From positions 1 through 24,808 of the forward strand of contig JBCCLJ010000095.1 in the NCBI GenBank assembly GCA_039026915.1: DNA of 24,808 nucleotides, written 5' to 3'. The notes beneath the pieces are model-generated. The model was not told the DNA's origin. It made no database searches and was given only the letters and a program-made list of their open reading frames with translations. The DNA comes from JBCCLJ01 sp039026915 (GTDB lineage Bacteria; Acidobacteriota; Thermoanaerobaculia; Multivoradales; Multivoraceae). Position numbers and translations under genes: made by a program. Each line of letters begins with the position of its first letter. The stretch's first letter is position 1. Shown piece by piece: positions 1 to 7,604 of this stretch.

Positions 1-818
1 CGGTCTGTGGTGACGGCGACGCCGATGTCGAAGTAGTTGTGGTAGACGATTTCGTCGCCTTCGATCTTGGCGTTGATGCGCGGGAACTGTCGCAGCGCGT
101 CGATCGTCGCCTTGACGAAGAATGACATGAAGCCGAGCTTCACTCCGTGGCGATCGAGGAAGCTGTCCTTGTAGCGCTTGCGCATCTCCATGACGGCCGA
201 CATGTCGACTTCGTTGAAGGTGGTGAGGAGTGCCGCTCCCTGCTGGGCCGCGACGAGTCGCTCGGCGATGCGCTTGCGAATCGAGGTCATCTTGACGCGC
301 TCGACGTCGCGGCTGCCGAGCGCCGGCGCGGGTGCTGCGGCGGGCGGAGCGGCTGCGGCGCCGGCGACGTGGTTCTCGACGTCTTCCTTGAGCAGGCGAC
401 CGCCGGGGCCGGTTGCTTTGACGTCTGACGCCTGCAGGCCGTGCTGCGCGAGCAGGCGCGCGGCAGCCGGCATGATCGGTCCCTGCTCCGCACTGGAGGG
501 AGCGGGCGCTGCCGGGGCTTCCGTTGCGGGGGCCTCGGCTGCCGCGTCTTGGACAGCGGGAGCGCTCGGTGTCGCGACTTCGCCTTCTTCGATCATCGCG
601 ATCACGTCGCCGACCAGGGCGGTGTCGCCAACCTCGACCTTGAGCTCGAGAATCGTGCCGGAGACCGGAGAGGGAAGCTCGAGGGTGACCTTGTCTGTCT
701 CGAGTTCGGCGATGGGTTCGTCGACGGCGACGGTATCGCCCACCTTCTTGAACCACTGGGCGATGATCGCTTCGTTCACCGACTCGCCGACGGCGGGGAT
801 CTTCACTTCAACAGACAT
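1..818 (-). CDS. odhB: 2-oxoglutarate dehydrogenase E2 (dihydrolipoyl succinyltransferase), C-terminus outside window
   Basis: E2 core of the 2-oxoglutarate dehydrogenase complex, which transfers the succinyl group from lipoate to CoA in the TCA cycle. The 272 visible residues show a lipoyl domain (about 1-78) with the lipoylated Lys43 in ELETDKVTLE. A long Ala/Pro linker follows, then a peripheral-subunit-binding domain (about 114-150, with PAARLLAQHG and GPGGRLLKEDV) and the start of the catalytic acyltransferase domain (from about 170). The catalytic part contains LTTFNEVDMS and HGVKLGFMSFF, which are typical of succinyl- rather than acetyltransferases. The ATG at 818 has a GGAGA Shine-Dalgarno and lies 25 bp after the odhA stop, so the two genes form one operon. 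The catalytic His-x3-Asp motif would lie beyond position 1. The symbol sucB is equivalent. Identification is firm; only the C-terminus is missing. Confidence 0.95.
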   Translation of the reverse strand, partial: MSVEVKIPAVGESVNEAIIAQWFKKVGDTVAVDEPIAELETDKVTLELPSPVSGTILELKVEVGDTALVGDVIAMIEEGEVATPSAPAVQDAAAEAPATEAPAAPAPSSAEQGPIMPAAARLLAQHGLQASDVKATGPGGRLLKEDVENHVAGAAAAPPAAAPAPALGSRDVERVKMTSIRKRIAERLVAAQQGAALLTTFNEVDMSAVMEMRKRYKDSFLDRHGVKLGFMSFFVKATIDALRQFPRINAKIEGDEIVYHNYFDIGVAVTTD

Positions 819-843
819 GTTGTCTCCGTTGTCTCGAGGAATC

Positions 844-3648
844 TCAGAGTCCGGCGAAGGCCGCACTCAGGAGCTCCTCCTGCTCGATCTTGTGACTCTG
901 TGCGGACCCGGTGGCAGGGCTCGCGGATTCCTGGCGGTAGATGCCGCGGAAGGGATAGCGCCCGAGGAGCTGGTTGGCGTAGTTGAGCCGTAGGGTAGGC
1001 CAGGCGCCCATGTTGCGCGGCTCTTCCTGCACCCAGACCATCTCGACGTCGTCGCGGTACCAGGAGAAGGCGTCTTCGAGCTGTTTCTCGGGAAGCGGGT
1101 ACAACTGCTCGACACGGACCAGCGCGACGTTGTCGCGGCCTTCGCTCTCGTAGCGCTCTGCGAGCTCGTAGAACAGCTTGCCGGAGCAGAGGAGGACCCG
1201 GTCGACCTTCTTCGCCTGCTCCTCGGTCTCGATCCGCGGATCGGGCAGCACGCGTTGGAAGTGGCCCCGTGCGAGGTCGTCGAAGCTCGAGGTCACCGCT
1301 GGGTGGCGCAGCATGCTCTTCGGAGTGAGCACGACGAGCGGCTTGCGGATCGGACGATGGATCTGGCGCCGCAGCACGTGGAAGATCTGTGCCGGCGTCG
1401 TCGGGTAGACGATCTGAATGTTGTCTTCGGCCGCGAGGCTCAGCCAGCGCTCGAGCCTTGCACTCGAGTGCTCCGGCCCCTGGCCTTCGAAGCCGTGGGG
1501 CAGCAGCATCACCAGACCGGAGAGCCGGTTCCACTTGTCCTCGGCGCTCGTGATGAACTGATCGATGACGACCTGGGCGGCGTTGGCGAAGTCGCCGAAC
1601 TGCGCTTCCCAGAGGATCAGGCCGTGGGGGCAGTCGAGGCTGTAGCCGTACTCGAAGCCGAGAACCCCCGCCTCGGAGAGCGCCGAGTTGTAGATCTCGA
1701 CGGACGCCTGGTCCTCGCTGAGGTGCGCCAGCGGCATGTACTCGTCGTTCGTCTCGAAGTCGTGGAGGACGGCGTGGCGGTGCGAGAAGGTGCCGCGCTC
1801 GCAGTCCTGTCCGGACATGCGGACGCGATGCTTCTCGGTGGCCAGCGTCGCGAAGGCCAATGCCTCGGCTGCCGACCAGTCGAGCGGTCGCTCGCCGCGG
1901 GCCATCTGCCGGCGAGCTTCGAGGATGCGCTTCAGTTTGGGGTGGGGCTGGAACGACTCCGGCAATTCGGTGAGTTTCTCGAGGAGCTCGCCCAGGCGGG
2001 CCTCGTCGACGCCGGTCTCAGCCTCTTCGACGGCTCCGTCGGCGCCGCCGACGTATCCCGACCAGAGGCCGTCGTAGGCCTGCGGCTTGTTCTTTTCCTT
2101 GGCAGCACGCGCGGTCTTGAGTGCGTCTTCCAGCACCTCCTCGACCTTGCCGGTGAGGCTGTTGGCTTCCTCTCGCGTGATCTCACCGAGGCGCAGGAGG
2201 TGGTCGAGATAGCGCGCGCCGACGTCGCGGCGGGAGCGGATCTCCTTGTAGATGTGCGGCTGGGTGAACGCCGGCTCGTCGCCCTCGTTGTGGCCGCGTC
2301 GTCGGTAGCAGTACATGTCGATGACGACGTCGCGCTGGAAGCGCTGGCGAAAGTCGAGGGCGACTTCGACGACGTGAGCGACGGCTTCGGGCTCCTCGCC
2401 ATTGACGTGGAAGATCGGGATCTGGAGCATCTTGGCGACGTCGGTGGCGTACGTGTTCGAGCGCGCCTCGTGGGGCTCGGTGGTGAAGCCGATCTGGTTG
2501 TTGACGATGACGTGTACGGTTCCGCCGACCTCGTATGGCCTGAGCTCGCTCAGGTTCAAGGTCTCCTGAACGACACCCTCGCCAGCGAATGCGGCGTCGC
2601 CGTGAATCAGGAGCACCATGCCCTGCGTGCGCTCGGCATCGCCGCGTTGGTCCTGCTTGGCGCGGATGCGGCCCTGCGCGACCGGGTTGATGAACTCGAG
2701 GTGACTCGGGTTGAAGGCCATCGAAAGGTGCACGGCGTGACCGGACGCCGTGTGCCAGTCGCTGCTGTAGCCCATGTGGTACTTGACGTCACCGCTGCCG
2801 TAGAACTCCTCGGGGTCGACGTCCTCGAACTCCCGGAAGATGTCGTGGGGGCTCTTGCCCATGATGTTGCACAGCACGTTGAGGCGCCCGCGATGCGCCA
2901 TGCCGAGGACGACCTCCTCGACGCCGAGGTTGCCGGCCTTCTCGATGGCGAGATCGAGAAGCGGGATGAGGCCTTCGGCACCTTCGAGAGAGAAGCTCTT
3001 GGCGCCCAGATACTTCTTCTGGATGAAGCTCTCGAAGACGGTGGCGCTGCTGAGTCGGCCCAGGATCCGCAGCTGCGAAGCGCGGTCGAGCACCGTGCGG
3101 TTCTGGGTGACCTCCATGCGCTCCTGCAGCCAACCTCGAGCCTCGAGGTCGTTGATGTGCATGAACTCGGCGCCGATGGAGTCGCAGTAGGTGCGCTTCA
3201 GGCGCTCGTAGAGCTCGGCGACGGTCGTGTGGTCGACGCCGGGCAGGTTGACCGTCGAGATCGTACGCTCGAGATCCTCGGGGCCGAGCCCGAAGTTGGC
3301 GAGCTCGAGCCTCGGTGCGAGCTCCGCGGGCACCAGCGGATTGAGCTGGGCGGAAGCGTGACCGAGGATGCGGAAGTTGCGAACCATCTCGTCAGCCGCA
3401 TGCTGAAGCTGAGCGACACCGCTGCCGTTGCTGCTCGGGGTCCCGTGCGTGCCGTTGCTCGCCGGAGCGCTCGAGCCGAAGAGAGGCCGCGGTGTGAACG
3501 AGGGGCCGAGCTGAGCGCCGCCGTTCGTCAGGTTCGCGCGAAAGTACTCGCGGAAGTCTTCCGGCACCGACTGCGGGTCCTGTTGGTACTGCTGGAGGAG
3601 CGCCTCGACGTAGTCGAGGCTCAGGCTGTGGAAGGCGTCTTCACTCAC
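844..3648 (-). CDS. odhA: 2-oxoglutarate dehydrogenase E1 component
   Basis: Thiamine-diphosphate-dependent E1, which decarboxylates 2-oxoglutarate and succinylates the E2 lipoyl group. The 934-residue length is normal for the family. The N-terminal E2-binding segment (about residues 5-43, with SLDYVEALLQQY and EDFREYF) is followed by a low-complexity linker. The E1 domain has GMAHRGRLN (249-257), the ThDP motif beginning HGDAAFAG (349-356) and ending NNQIGF (383-388). The C-terminal transketolase-like part contains FEYGYS, LWEAQFGDFANAAQ and LLPHGFEGQGPEHSSAR. The start is GTG at 3648, preceded by GAAGAAGGA. It is cotranscribed with the E2 gene 25 bp downstream. No E3 (lipoamide dehydrogenase) is visible; it may lie beyond the left edge or elsewhere. 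The symbol sucA is equivalent. Confidence 0.97.
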   Translation of the reverse strand: MSEDAFHSLSLDYVEALLQQYQQDPQSVPEDFREYFRANLTNGGAQLGPSFTPRPLFGSSAPASNGTHGTPSSNGSGVAQLQHAADEMVRNFRILGHASAQLNPLVPAELAPRLELANFGLGPEDLERTISTVNLPGVDHTTVAELYERLKRTYCDSIGAEFMHINDLEARGWLQERMEVTQNRTVLDRASQLRILGRLSSATVFESFIQKKYLGAKSFSLEGAEGLIPLLDLAIEKAGNLGVEEVVLGMAHRGRLNVLCNIMGKSPHDIFREFEDVDPEEFYGSGDVKYHMGYSSDWHTASGHAVHLSMAFNPSHLEFINPVAQGRIRAKQDQRGDAERTQGMVLLIHGDAAFAGEGVVQETLNLSELRPYEVGGTVHVIVNNQIGFTTEPHEARSNTYATDVAKMLQIPIFHVNGEEPEAVAHVVEVALDFRQRFQRDVVIDMYCYRRRGHNEGDEPAFTQPHIYKEIRSRRDVGARYLDHLLRLGEITREEANSLTGKVEEVLEDALKTARAAKEKNKPQAYDGLWSGYVGGADGAVEEAETGVDEARLGELLEKLTELPESFQPHPKLKRILEARRQMARGERPLDWSAAEALAFATLATEKHRVRMSGQDCERGTFSHRHAVLHDFETNDEYMPLAHLSEDQASVEIYNSALSEAGVLGFEYGYSLDCPHGLILWEAQFGDFANAAQVVIDQFITSAEDKWNRLSGLVMLLPHGFEGQGPEHSSARLERWLSLAAEDNIQIVYPTTPAQIFHVLRRQIHRPIRKPLVVLTPKSMLRHPAVTSSFDDLARGHFQRVLPDPRIETEEQAKKVDRVLLCSGKLFYELAERYESEGRDNVALVRVEQLYPLPEKQLEDAFSWYRDDVEMVWVQEEPRNMGAWPTLRLNYANQLLGRYPFRGIYRQESASPATGSAQSHKIEQEELLSAAFAGL

Positions 3649-4018
3649 AACGGGTGTCCTTCTTCGACCGAGGGCTCGCCTTCTTCAGGCGGCTCCTAGG
3701 GCATTCTCACGGATCGATTCCGTCCTATTTCTTGGTCCGCTCCGCTGAGCGGCGGAGAGGCAAAGAGAGCAGGCGTCGCACGGCGCCATTCCGAGAGAGA
3801 CATTAACCGGTCATCTGGCCTGAATCAATTGAAACGCAAGACGTTGCACGACTCTGCGCGTCCGGGCTCAACGGTGGCTCCGCGGCGGAAACCAGAACGC
3901 GGGCGTAGGGATTCTGAGGGCCCCTTCGACCGCGCACGAGCCGCAGTCTGCGAGCGCGCGAATCGCAGTAGAGTGGCGCGTCGCGTCGGGCGTGGCCTCA
4001 AGTCTTGGGAAGGAAGAG
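3649..4018. other. Divergent intergenic region between odhA and the MATE exporter (370 bp)
   Basis: No convincing gene is present. The stretch separates two divergent genes and should hold promoters for both. A sigma70-like candidate for odhA is listed separately. A short imperfect hairpin (CCGCT-G-AGCGG) lies around 3736-3757 in the odhA leader. Short ORFs crossing here, including one at 3829-4047, have no recognisable features and are probably chance. Confidence 0.6.
3800..3828 (-). promoter_or_regulatory. Candidate sigma70-type promoter for odhAB
   Basis: On the minus strand TTGATT (3828-3823) is followed after exactly 17 nt by TAATGT (3805-3800). This is a good match to the -35/-10 spacing in a locally AT-richer patch. 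It would give an odhA leader of about 145 nt. The call rests on sequence pattern only. Confidence 0.35.
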
Positions 4019-5374
4019 ATGACTCACTCTGGCAGCAGCGAAGGTAGGCGCGAGCTGCGCGCGCTCGTGGCGCTGGCGGTACCGATCGTGGTGGCACAGG
4101 TCGGCATGATGCTGCTCGGCACCGTCGACGCGATGATGCTCGGCCGCGTCTCCAAAGAGGCGCTCGCGGCCGGCGCCGTCGGCGGGACCATCGGCTTCGG
4201 CCTGCTCTCCGTGCCGATCGGCATTCTGATGGGTCTCGACCCGCTCGCGGCCCAGGCTTTCGGAGCCGGAGATCGCAGACGATTGAGGCGCACGCTCGAG
4301 CGCGCCTTCGCCCTCGCGGTGCTGCTCGGCTTGCCGACGATGGCTGCGCTCTGGCTGGCGTCGAACTCGTTCGAGCTCCTGCGGCAGAGCCCGGAGATCG
4401 TGCCGCTCGCAAAGGACTACTTGCGCGGACTCGTGCCCGGCGTCCTGCCGTTCCTCTTCTTCGTCGTGCTGCGCCAGACGGAGCAGGCGATGGGCATCGT
4501 GAGGCCCGCCCTGCTCGCCGCACTCGTGGCCAACGTCTGGAACGTCTTCGCCAACTGGGTCCTCGTCTTCGGCAACCTTGGTGTACCGGCTCTCGGCGTG
4601 CGAGGCTCGGCGTGGGCGACGTCGTCGGCGCGTCTCGTTCTCTTCCTGGTGATCCTGGGCGCGACTCGGCCCGTCGTTCCGTACCTTCTGAAGGTCAAGC
4701 CGTGGCGCCAGTTCGCCCCTCGACTGCACGGCGAGATGATGAAGATCGGTCTGCCGATCAGCGTTCACCGATCGCTCGAGTTCTGGGTCTTCTCGGTCGT
4801 CGGTCTGCTGATGGGGACGCTGGGGTCCCTGGAAATGAGTGCTCATCAGATCGCGCTGAATCTGTCGTCACTCTCCTTCATGGTGCCCCTGGGCATCGGT
4901 ACGGCTGCGGCGACGCGCGTCGGCAATGCCATCGGACGCAGCGACCTGCCGGCAGCCGCCCGCTCGGCGAACCTCTCGTTGGCTCTCGGTTGCGCAGTGA
5001 TGGTCGTTTCAGCGAGCCTCTTCGCGCTTCTGCCGCGCCTGCTGGCCCGTCTGTATACGGCCGAGGCACAGGTGATCGCGCTCGCCGCGACGCTTCTGCC
5101 GATCGCAGCGGCATTTCAGTTCTCGGACTCCGTGCAGACGGTCGCGGCGGGGATTCTCCGCGGCACGGCGGATACCACTTGGCCTGCTGTATCGGTCTTC
5201 GCCGGGTTCTGGATCCTCGGTCTGCCGATCGGCTGGTGGTGGGCTTTCCAGCAGGGTTGGGGGCCGACCGGACTGTGGTGGGGGCTGACGCTCGGCTTGA
5301 CCATTGTCGCCGTGCTCCTGACGGTGAGGGTCCGCGTTCGGCTGCGGCAGTCGCTCGACAAGCTGCAGGTCTGA
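4019..5374 (+). CDS. MATE-family multidrug/toxin efflux transporter
   Basis: Inner-membrane antiporter of the MATE (NorM/DinF-like) family, expected to export cationic or hydrophobic compounds using a Na+ or H+ gradient. The 451-residue length is typical. The protein is almost wholly hydrophobic, with about 12 membrane segments in two homologous halves. The first helix contains ALAVPIVVAQVGMMLLGTVDAMMLGR, of the MATE type (Pro in helix 1, then D-x-M-M-x-G). The second half begins near LHGEMMKIGLPISVHRSLEF, and GLGIGTAAATRVGNAIG-type residues recur (here PLGIGTAAATRVGNAIGRSD). ATG at 4019 is preferred over an in-frame GTG at 3992 because GGAAGGAAG lies directly upstream of it. The substrate cannot be told from sequence. 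The gene lies 77 bp before argG on the same strand, so cotranscription is possible but there is no functional link. Confidence 0.9.
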   Translation: MTHSGSSEGRRELRALVALAVPIVVAQVGMMLLGTVDAMMLGRVSKEALAAGAVGGTIGFGLLSVPIGILMGLDPLAAQAFGAGDRRRLRRTLERAFALAVLLGLPTMAALWLASNSFELLRQSPEIVPLAKDYLRGLVPGVLPFLFFVVLRQTEQAMGIVRPALLAALVANVWNVFANWVLVFGNLGVPALGVRGSAWATSSARLVLFLVILGATRPVVPYLLKVKPWRQFAPRLHGEMMKIGLPISVHRSLEFWVFSVVGLLMGTLGSLEMSAHQIALNLSSLSFMVPLGIGTAAATRVGNAIGRSDLPAAARSANLSLALGCAVMVVSASLFALLPRLLARLYTAEAQVIALAATLLPIAAAFQFSDSVQTVAAGILRGTADTTWPAVSVFAGFWILGLPIGWWWAFQQGWGPTGLWWGLTLGLTIVAVLLTVRVRVRLRQSLDKLQV

Positions 5375-5451
5375 GGTTTGTCGGGCACGACTTGTGGCGG
5401 GGCAGGGGGAAGCACGATAATGCGTCGTTCTCAACGGGCAAGGAGAAGGTC

Positions 5452-6684
5452 TTGAGTCAGAAGAAAGCGGTGCTCGCCTACAGCGGCGGGCTGGATACCT
5501 CTTGCATCCTGCGGTGGCTTCAAGAGGAGGGCTACGACGTGGTCGCCTTCATCGCCGACGTCGGCCAGAGAGAGGACTTCGAAGCGAACGCCGAGCGTGC
5601 GCGCTCGATCGGCGCATCCAATGTGATCATCGCCGACCTCAAGAAGGAGTTCGTGACGGACTTCATCTACCCGGCGGTCGCCGGCAATGCGGTCTACGAG
5701 AACCGCTACCTGCTGGGTACGTCCCTGGCGCGACCGCTGATCGCTCGCGCGCACGTCGAGGTCGCCGTCGCCGAGGGCGCGTCGGCCGTGTCTCACGGTG
5801 CCACGGGCAAGGGCAACGATCAGGTGCGCTTCGAGCTTGCCTTCGCCGCTCTGGCTCCTCAGCTCGAGATCATCGCCCCGTGGAAGGAGCGCAAGTTCCT
5901 CGATCGCTTCCAGGGCCGCACCGATCTGCTCGAGTACGCCGACGCCCAGGGGATCCCCGTCGACGTCACCGCTTCCAAGCCCTACAGCATGGACGAGAAC
6001 CTCATGCACAAGAGCTACGAGGCCGGCATGCTCGAAGACCCGGCCGCGGCCCCTCCAGCCGACATGTTCGATCTGACGCGCTCGGCCCTGGACGCTCCCG
6101 ACGTTCCGGAGCAGCTCGAGATCGAGTTTCGCAACGCGCACCCCGTGCGCGTAACGTACCTGACCAGCGGTGAGAGCCAGACCGAGCCGCTGGAGCTCTT
6201 CAACACGCTGAACGAGGTTGCCGGGCGGCACGGTGTCGGACGCATCGACATGGTCGAGAACCGCTTCGTCGGTATCAAGTCGCGGGGCGTCTACGAGACG
6301 CCGGCAGGAACTGTGCTGCATGCCGCGCTGCGCGACCTCGAAGGCGTTGCCATGGACCGCGAGGTGCTGGCGCTGCGCGATTCGCTGTCGCCGAAGTTCA
6401 CGCAGCTCATCTACAACGGCTTCTGGTTCAGCCCTGAGATGGACTTCATCCGCGCTGCCTTTCGGCAGGCGGAAGAGCTGATTGACGGCGTCGTTCGCGT
6501 GCAGCTCTTCAAGGGGGCCGTGCAGATTCTCGGTCGTGAGAGCCCCAGCTCGCTCTATGACCAGGACTTGTCTTCGATGGACATCGAGGGTGGCTACGAC
6601 CAGGAAGACGCGCGCGGATTCATCCGGATCAACGGTCTGCGTCTGCGCGCTCATCGGCGGATCCTGGAGCGCGCCGAGGACTGA
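5452..6684 (+). CDS. argG: Argininosuccinate synthase
   Basis: Cytosolic enzyme joining citrulline and aspartate, with ATP cleaved to AMP and PPi, to form argininosuccinate, the penultimate arginine precursor. The 410-residue length is normal. Signatures are the N-type ATP pyrophosphatase loop AYSGGLDTS (about residues 8-16), NRYLLGTSLARPLIA, the HGATGKGNDQVRFE motif that binds citrulline/aspartate, SKPYSMDENLMHKSYEAGMLEDP and IDMVENRFVGIKSRGVYETP. The start is TTG at 5452, because AAGGAG lies 6 nt before it and no in-frame ATG is near. The frame stays open upstream to 4612 through the MATE gene, which is only overlap. No other arginine genes are visible, so the rest of the pathway must be encoded elsewhere. 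It ends convergently with the selenoprotein gene. Confidence 0.97.
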   Translation: MSQKKAVLAYSGGLDTSCILRWLQEEGYDVVAFIADVGQREDFEANAERARSIGASNVIIADLKKEFVTDFIYPAVAGNAVYENRYLLGTSLARPLIARAHVEVAVAEGASAVSHGATGKGNDQVRFELAFAALAPQLEIIAPWKERKFLDRFQGRTDLLEYADAQGIPVDVTASKPYSMDENLMHKSYEAGMLEDPAAAPPADMFDLTRSALDAPDVPEQLEIEFRNAHPVRVTYLTSGESQTEPLELFNTLNEVAGRHGVGRIDMVENRFVGIKSRGVYETPAGTVLHAALRDLEGVAMDREVLALRDSLSPKFTQLIYNGFWFSPEMDFIRAAFRQAEELIDGVVRVQLFKGAVQILGRESPSSLYDQDLSSMDIEGGYDQEDARGFIRINGLRLRAHRRILERAED

Positions 6685-6717
6685 TCCCCGTTCGGCCGGC
6701 GCGGCCCTCGCGGACGC

Positions 6718-6756
6718 AAAAAGACCGCCCGGAACCGCGAGGGCTTCGGGCGGTCT
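6718..6756 (-). terminator. Intrinsic terminator for the selenoprotein gene, between convergent genes
   Basis: A perfect 10-bp stem (AGACCGCCCG at 6722-6731 with CGGGCGGTCT at 6747-6756) encloses a 15-nt loop. On the minus strand it runs straight into a T5 tract (complement of 6718-6722), so it is oriented to stop transcription coming from 7452. It may also act as a weak barrier for argG read-through. Confidence 0.75.
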
Positions 6757-6792
6757 CTCGGCCGTTTCTGGGCCGTCTCTGGGCGGTTTCTA
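6749..6792. repeat. Four tandem imperfect 11-bp repeats
   Basis: Units at 6749-6759, 6760-6770, 6771-6781 and 6782-6792 follow the consensus GGC(C/G)GT(T/C)TCTN, each exactly 11 bp. The first unit forms part of the right arm of the terminator stem and the last overlaps the stop codon of the selenoprotein gene. Confidence 0.7.
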
Positions 6793-7452
6793 CTTTTCAG
6801 CCGCTGCTCGAGCTGCGGCGAGGATCACCGAAGGCTCGATGCGCACTTTGTAGTCCGGGTTCACATAGTGAAACTGGATGACGCCCTCCGCGTCGAGGAC
6901 AAAGACCGAAGGCACTGGCAGCTGCCAGTGGCTCTGACCGGAGGCCTTCTGGAGATCGAGGCCAAAACCCTTGTACCGCTCCTTCGTCTTCTCGTCGAGC
7001 GTGAAGGCGATGCCGAAGGCGCGCGAAGCGGCCATCGTGGCATCGGAGAGAAGACGGTAGCCGAGTTCGTTCTTCTCGACGGTCTTCGGCAGTTCTTCGG
7101 GCCGATCGGGCGTCAGAGCCACGATCTGGTAGCCGAGCTCCGCGAGCTCGCCTTCGATGCTTCTCAGCTCACCGAGCTGAGTGTTGCAGTACGGTCACCA
7201 GCCGCCCCGGTAGAAGACCAGAATCGAGGGCTTCTTGCGGGCGTCTTCCAGAAGGTCGATCGGCTCGCCGTCGATCGTCTGGACGGTCACCGAGGGGATC
7301 GTCGTGCCGACGAGAAGCGGCTGCACCTCGCTGGCGGAGTTGGCTGCGTCGTTCGCTGCGCTCGAAGGCAGCGCGAAGGCGAAGACGAGGAGAAGGGTGG
7401 CGAGAGTGCGCGAAAGGACCGGGGCCTTTCGGACTCGCGTTGGGGTCTGCAT
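6790..7452 (-). CDS. Secreted peroxiredoxin-like (AhpC/TSA-fold) selenoprotein with an in-frame UGA (Sec86)
   Basis: Thioredoxin-fold redoxin, probably a periplasmic thiol peroxidase or oxidoreductase. Residues 1-33 form a signal peptide (Arg/Lys-rich start, hydrophobic core LATLLLVFAFAL, cleavage near SSAA). The frame reads VFYRGGW, then TGA (7197-7195), then PYCNTQL. Relatives read RGGWCPYC here, so the TGA replaces the peroxidatic Cys in a CxxC motif and gives U86-P-Y-C89. The frame stays open for 134 more codons with family sequence (ALTPDRPEELPKTV, LPVPSVFVLDAEGVIQFHYVNPDY), so this is not a decayed gene. A SECIS-like hairpin follows the TGA. Decoded whole it is 220 residues, the expected size. 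ATG 7452 is preferred over the in-frame 7506 because it starts the signal peptide and has AGGGAG upstream. Alternatives are a TGC-to-TGA sequencing error or recent pseudogene; the hairpin argues against both. Confidence 0.85.
7163..7181 (-). promoter_or_regulatory. Bacterial SECIS element (selenocysteine insertion hairpin)
   Basis: In the mRNA, 13 nt after the UGA codon, CTCAGCTC pairs perfectly with GAGCTGAG (8 bp) around the 3-nt loop GGU. The apical loop begins 22 nt after the UGA. The spacing, stem length and G at the first loop position match the known bacterial SECIS rules for SelB recognition. The hairpin lies inside the coding sequence (codons about 91-97), as bacterial SECIS elements do. 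Confidence 0.82.
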
Positions 7453-7604
7453 CGATGCAATCTCCCTGAGAGTTGAACGTCTACGGGTGAGCAGTGGGTG
7501 ACGCACGGTGACTCGGTCGTCACAGAGATCGTCACGCCGAAGGGTCTTGGACCTCTAGTCTACGGTCCGCAGGCGCCGGTCGGTTCACTCGAGCGTCTCC
7601 CCCG

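Noticed and set aside
1255..3699. 814-codon plus-strand ORF opposite odhA
   Set aside because: It is the antisense shadow of odhA in GC-rich DNA. The odhA protein has clear family motifs, while this one is compositionally biased (Val/Leu/Glu/Asp/Arg) with no recognisable domain.
4612..5451. Long N-terminal extension of the argG frame inside the MATE gene
   Set aside because: The extension is an out-of-frame reading of the exporter. Real ArgG sequence begins at the TTG at 5452 with a Shine-Dalgarno just before it.
7135..7150. Second inverted repeat GAGCTC-N4-like just downstream of the SECIS hairpin
   Set aside because: GAGCTC is itself a palindrome common in this GC-rich, GAG/CTC-rich coding DNA. 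It lies too far from the UGA to be the SECIS element.
7195..7197. TGA read as a plain nonsense mutation making two gene fragments or a pseudogene
   Set aside because: It replaces exactly the peroxidatic Cys, the frame is otherwise intact on both sides, and a SECIS-type hairpin follows at the right distance. A sequencing error cannot be fully excluded without raw reads or the sel gene content.
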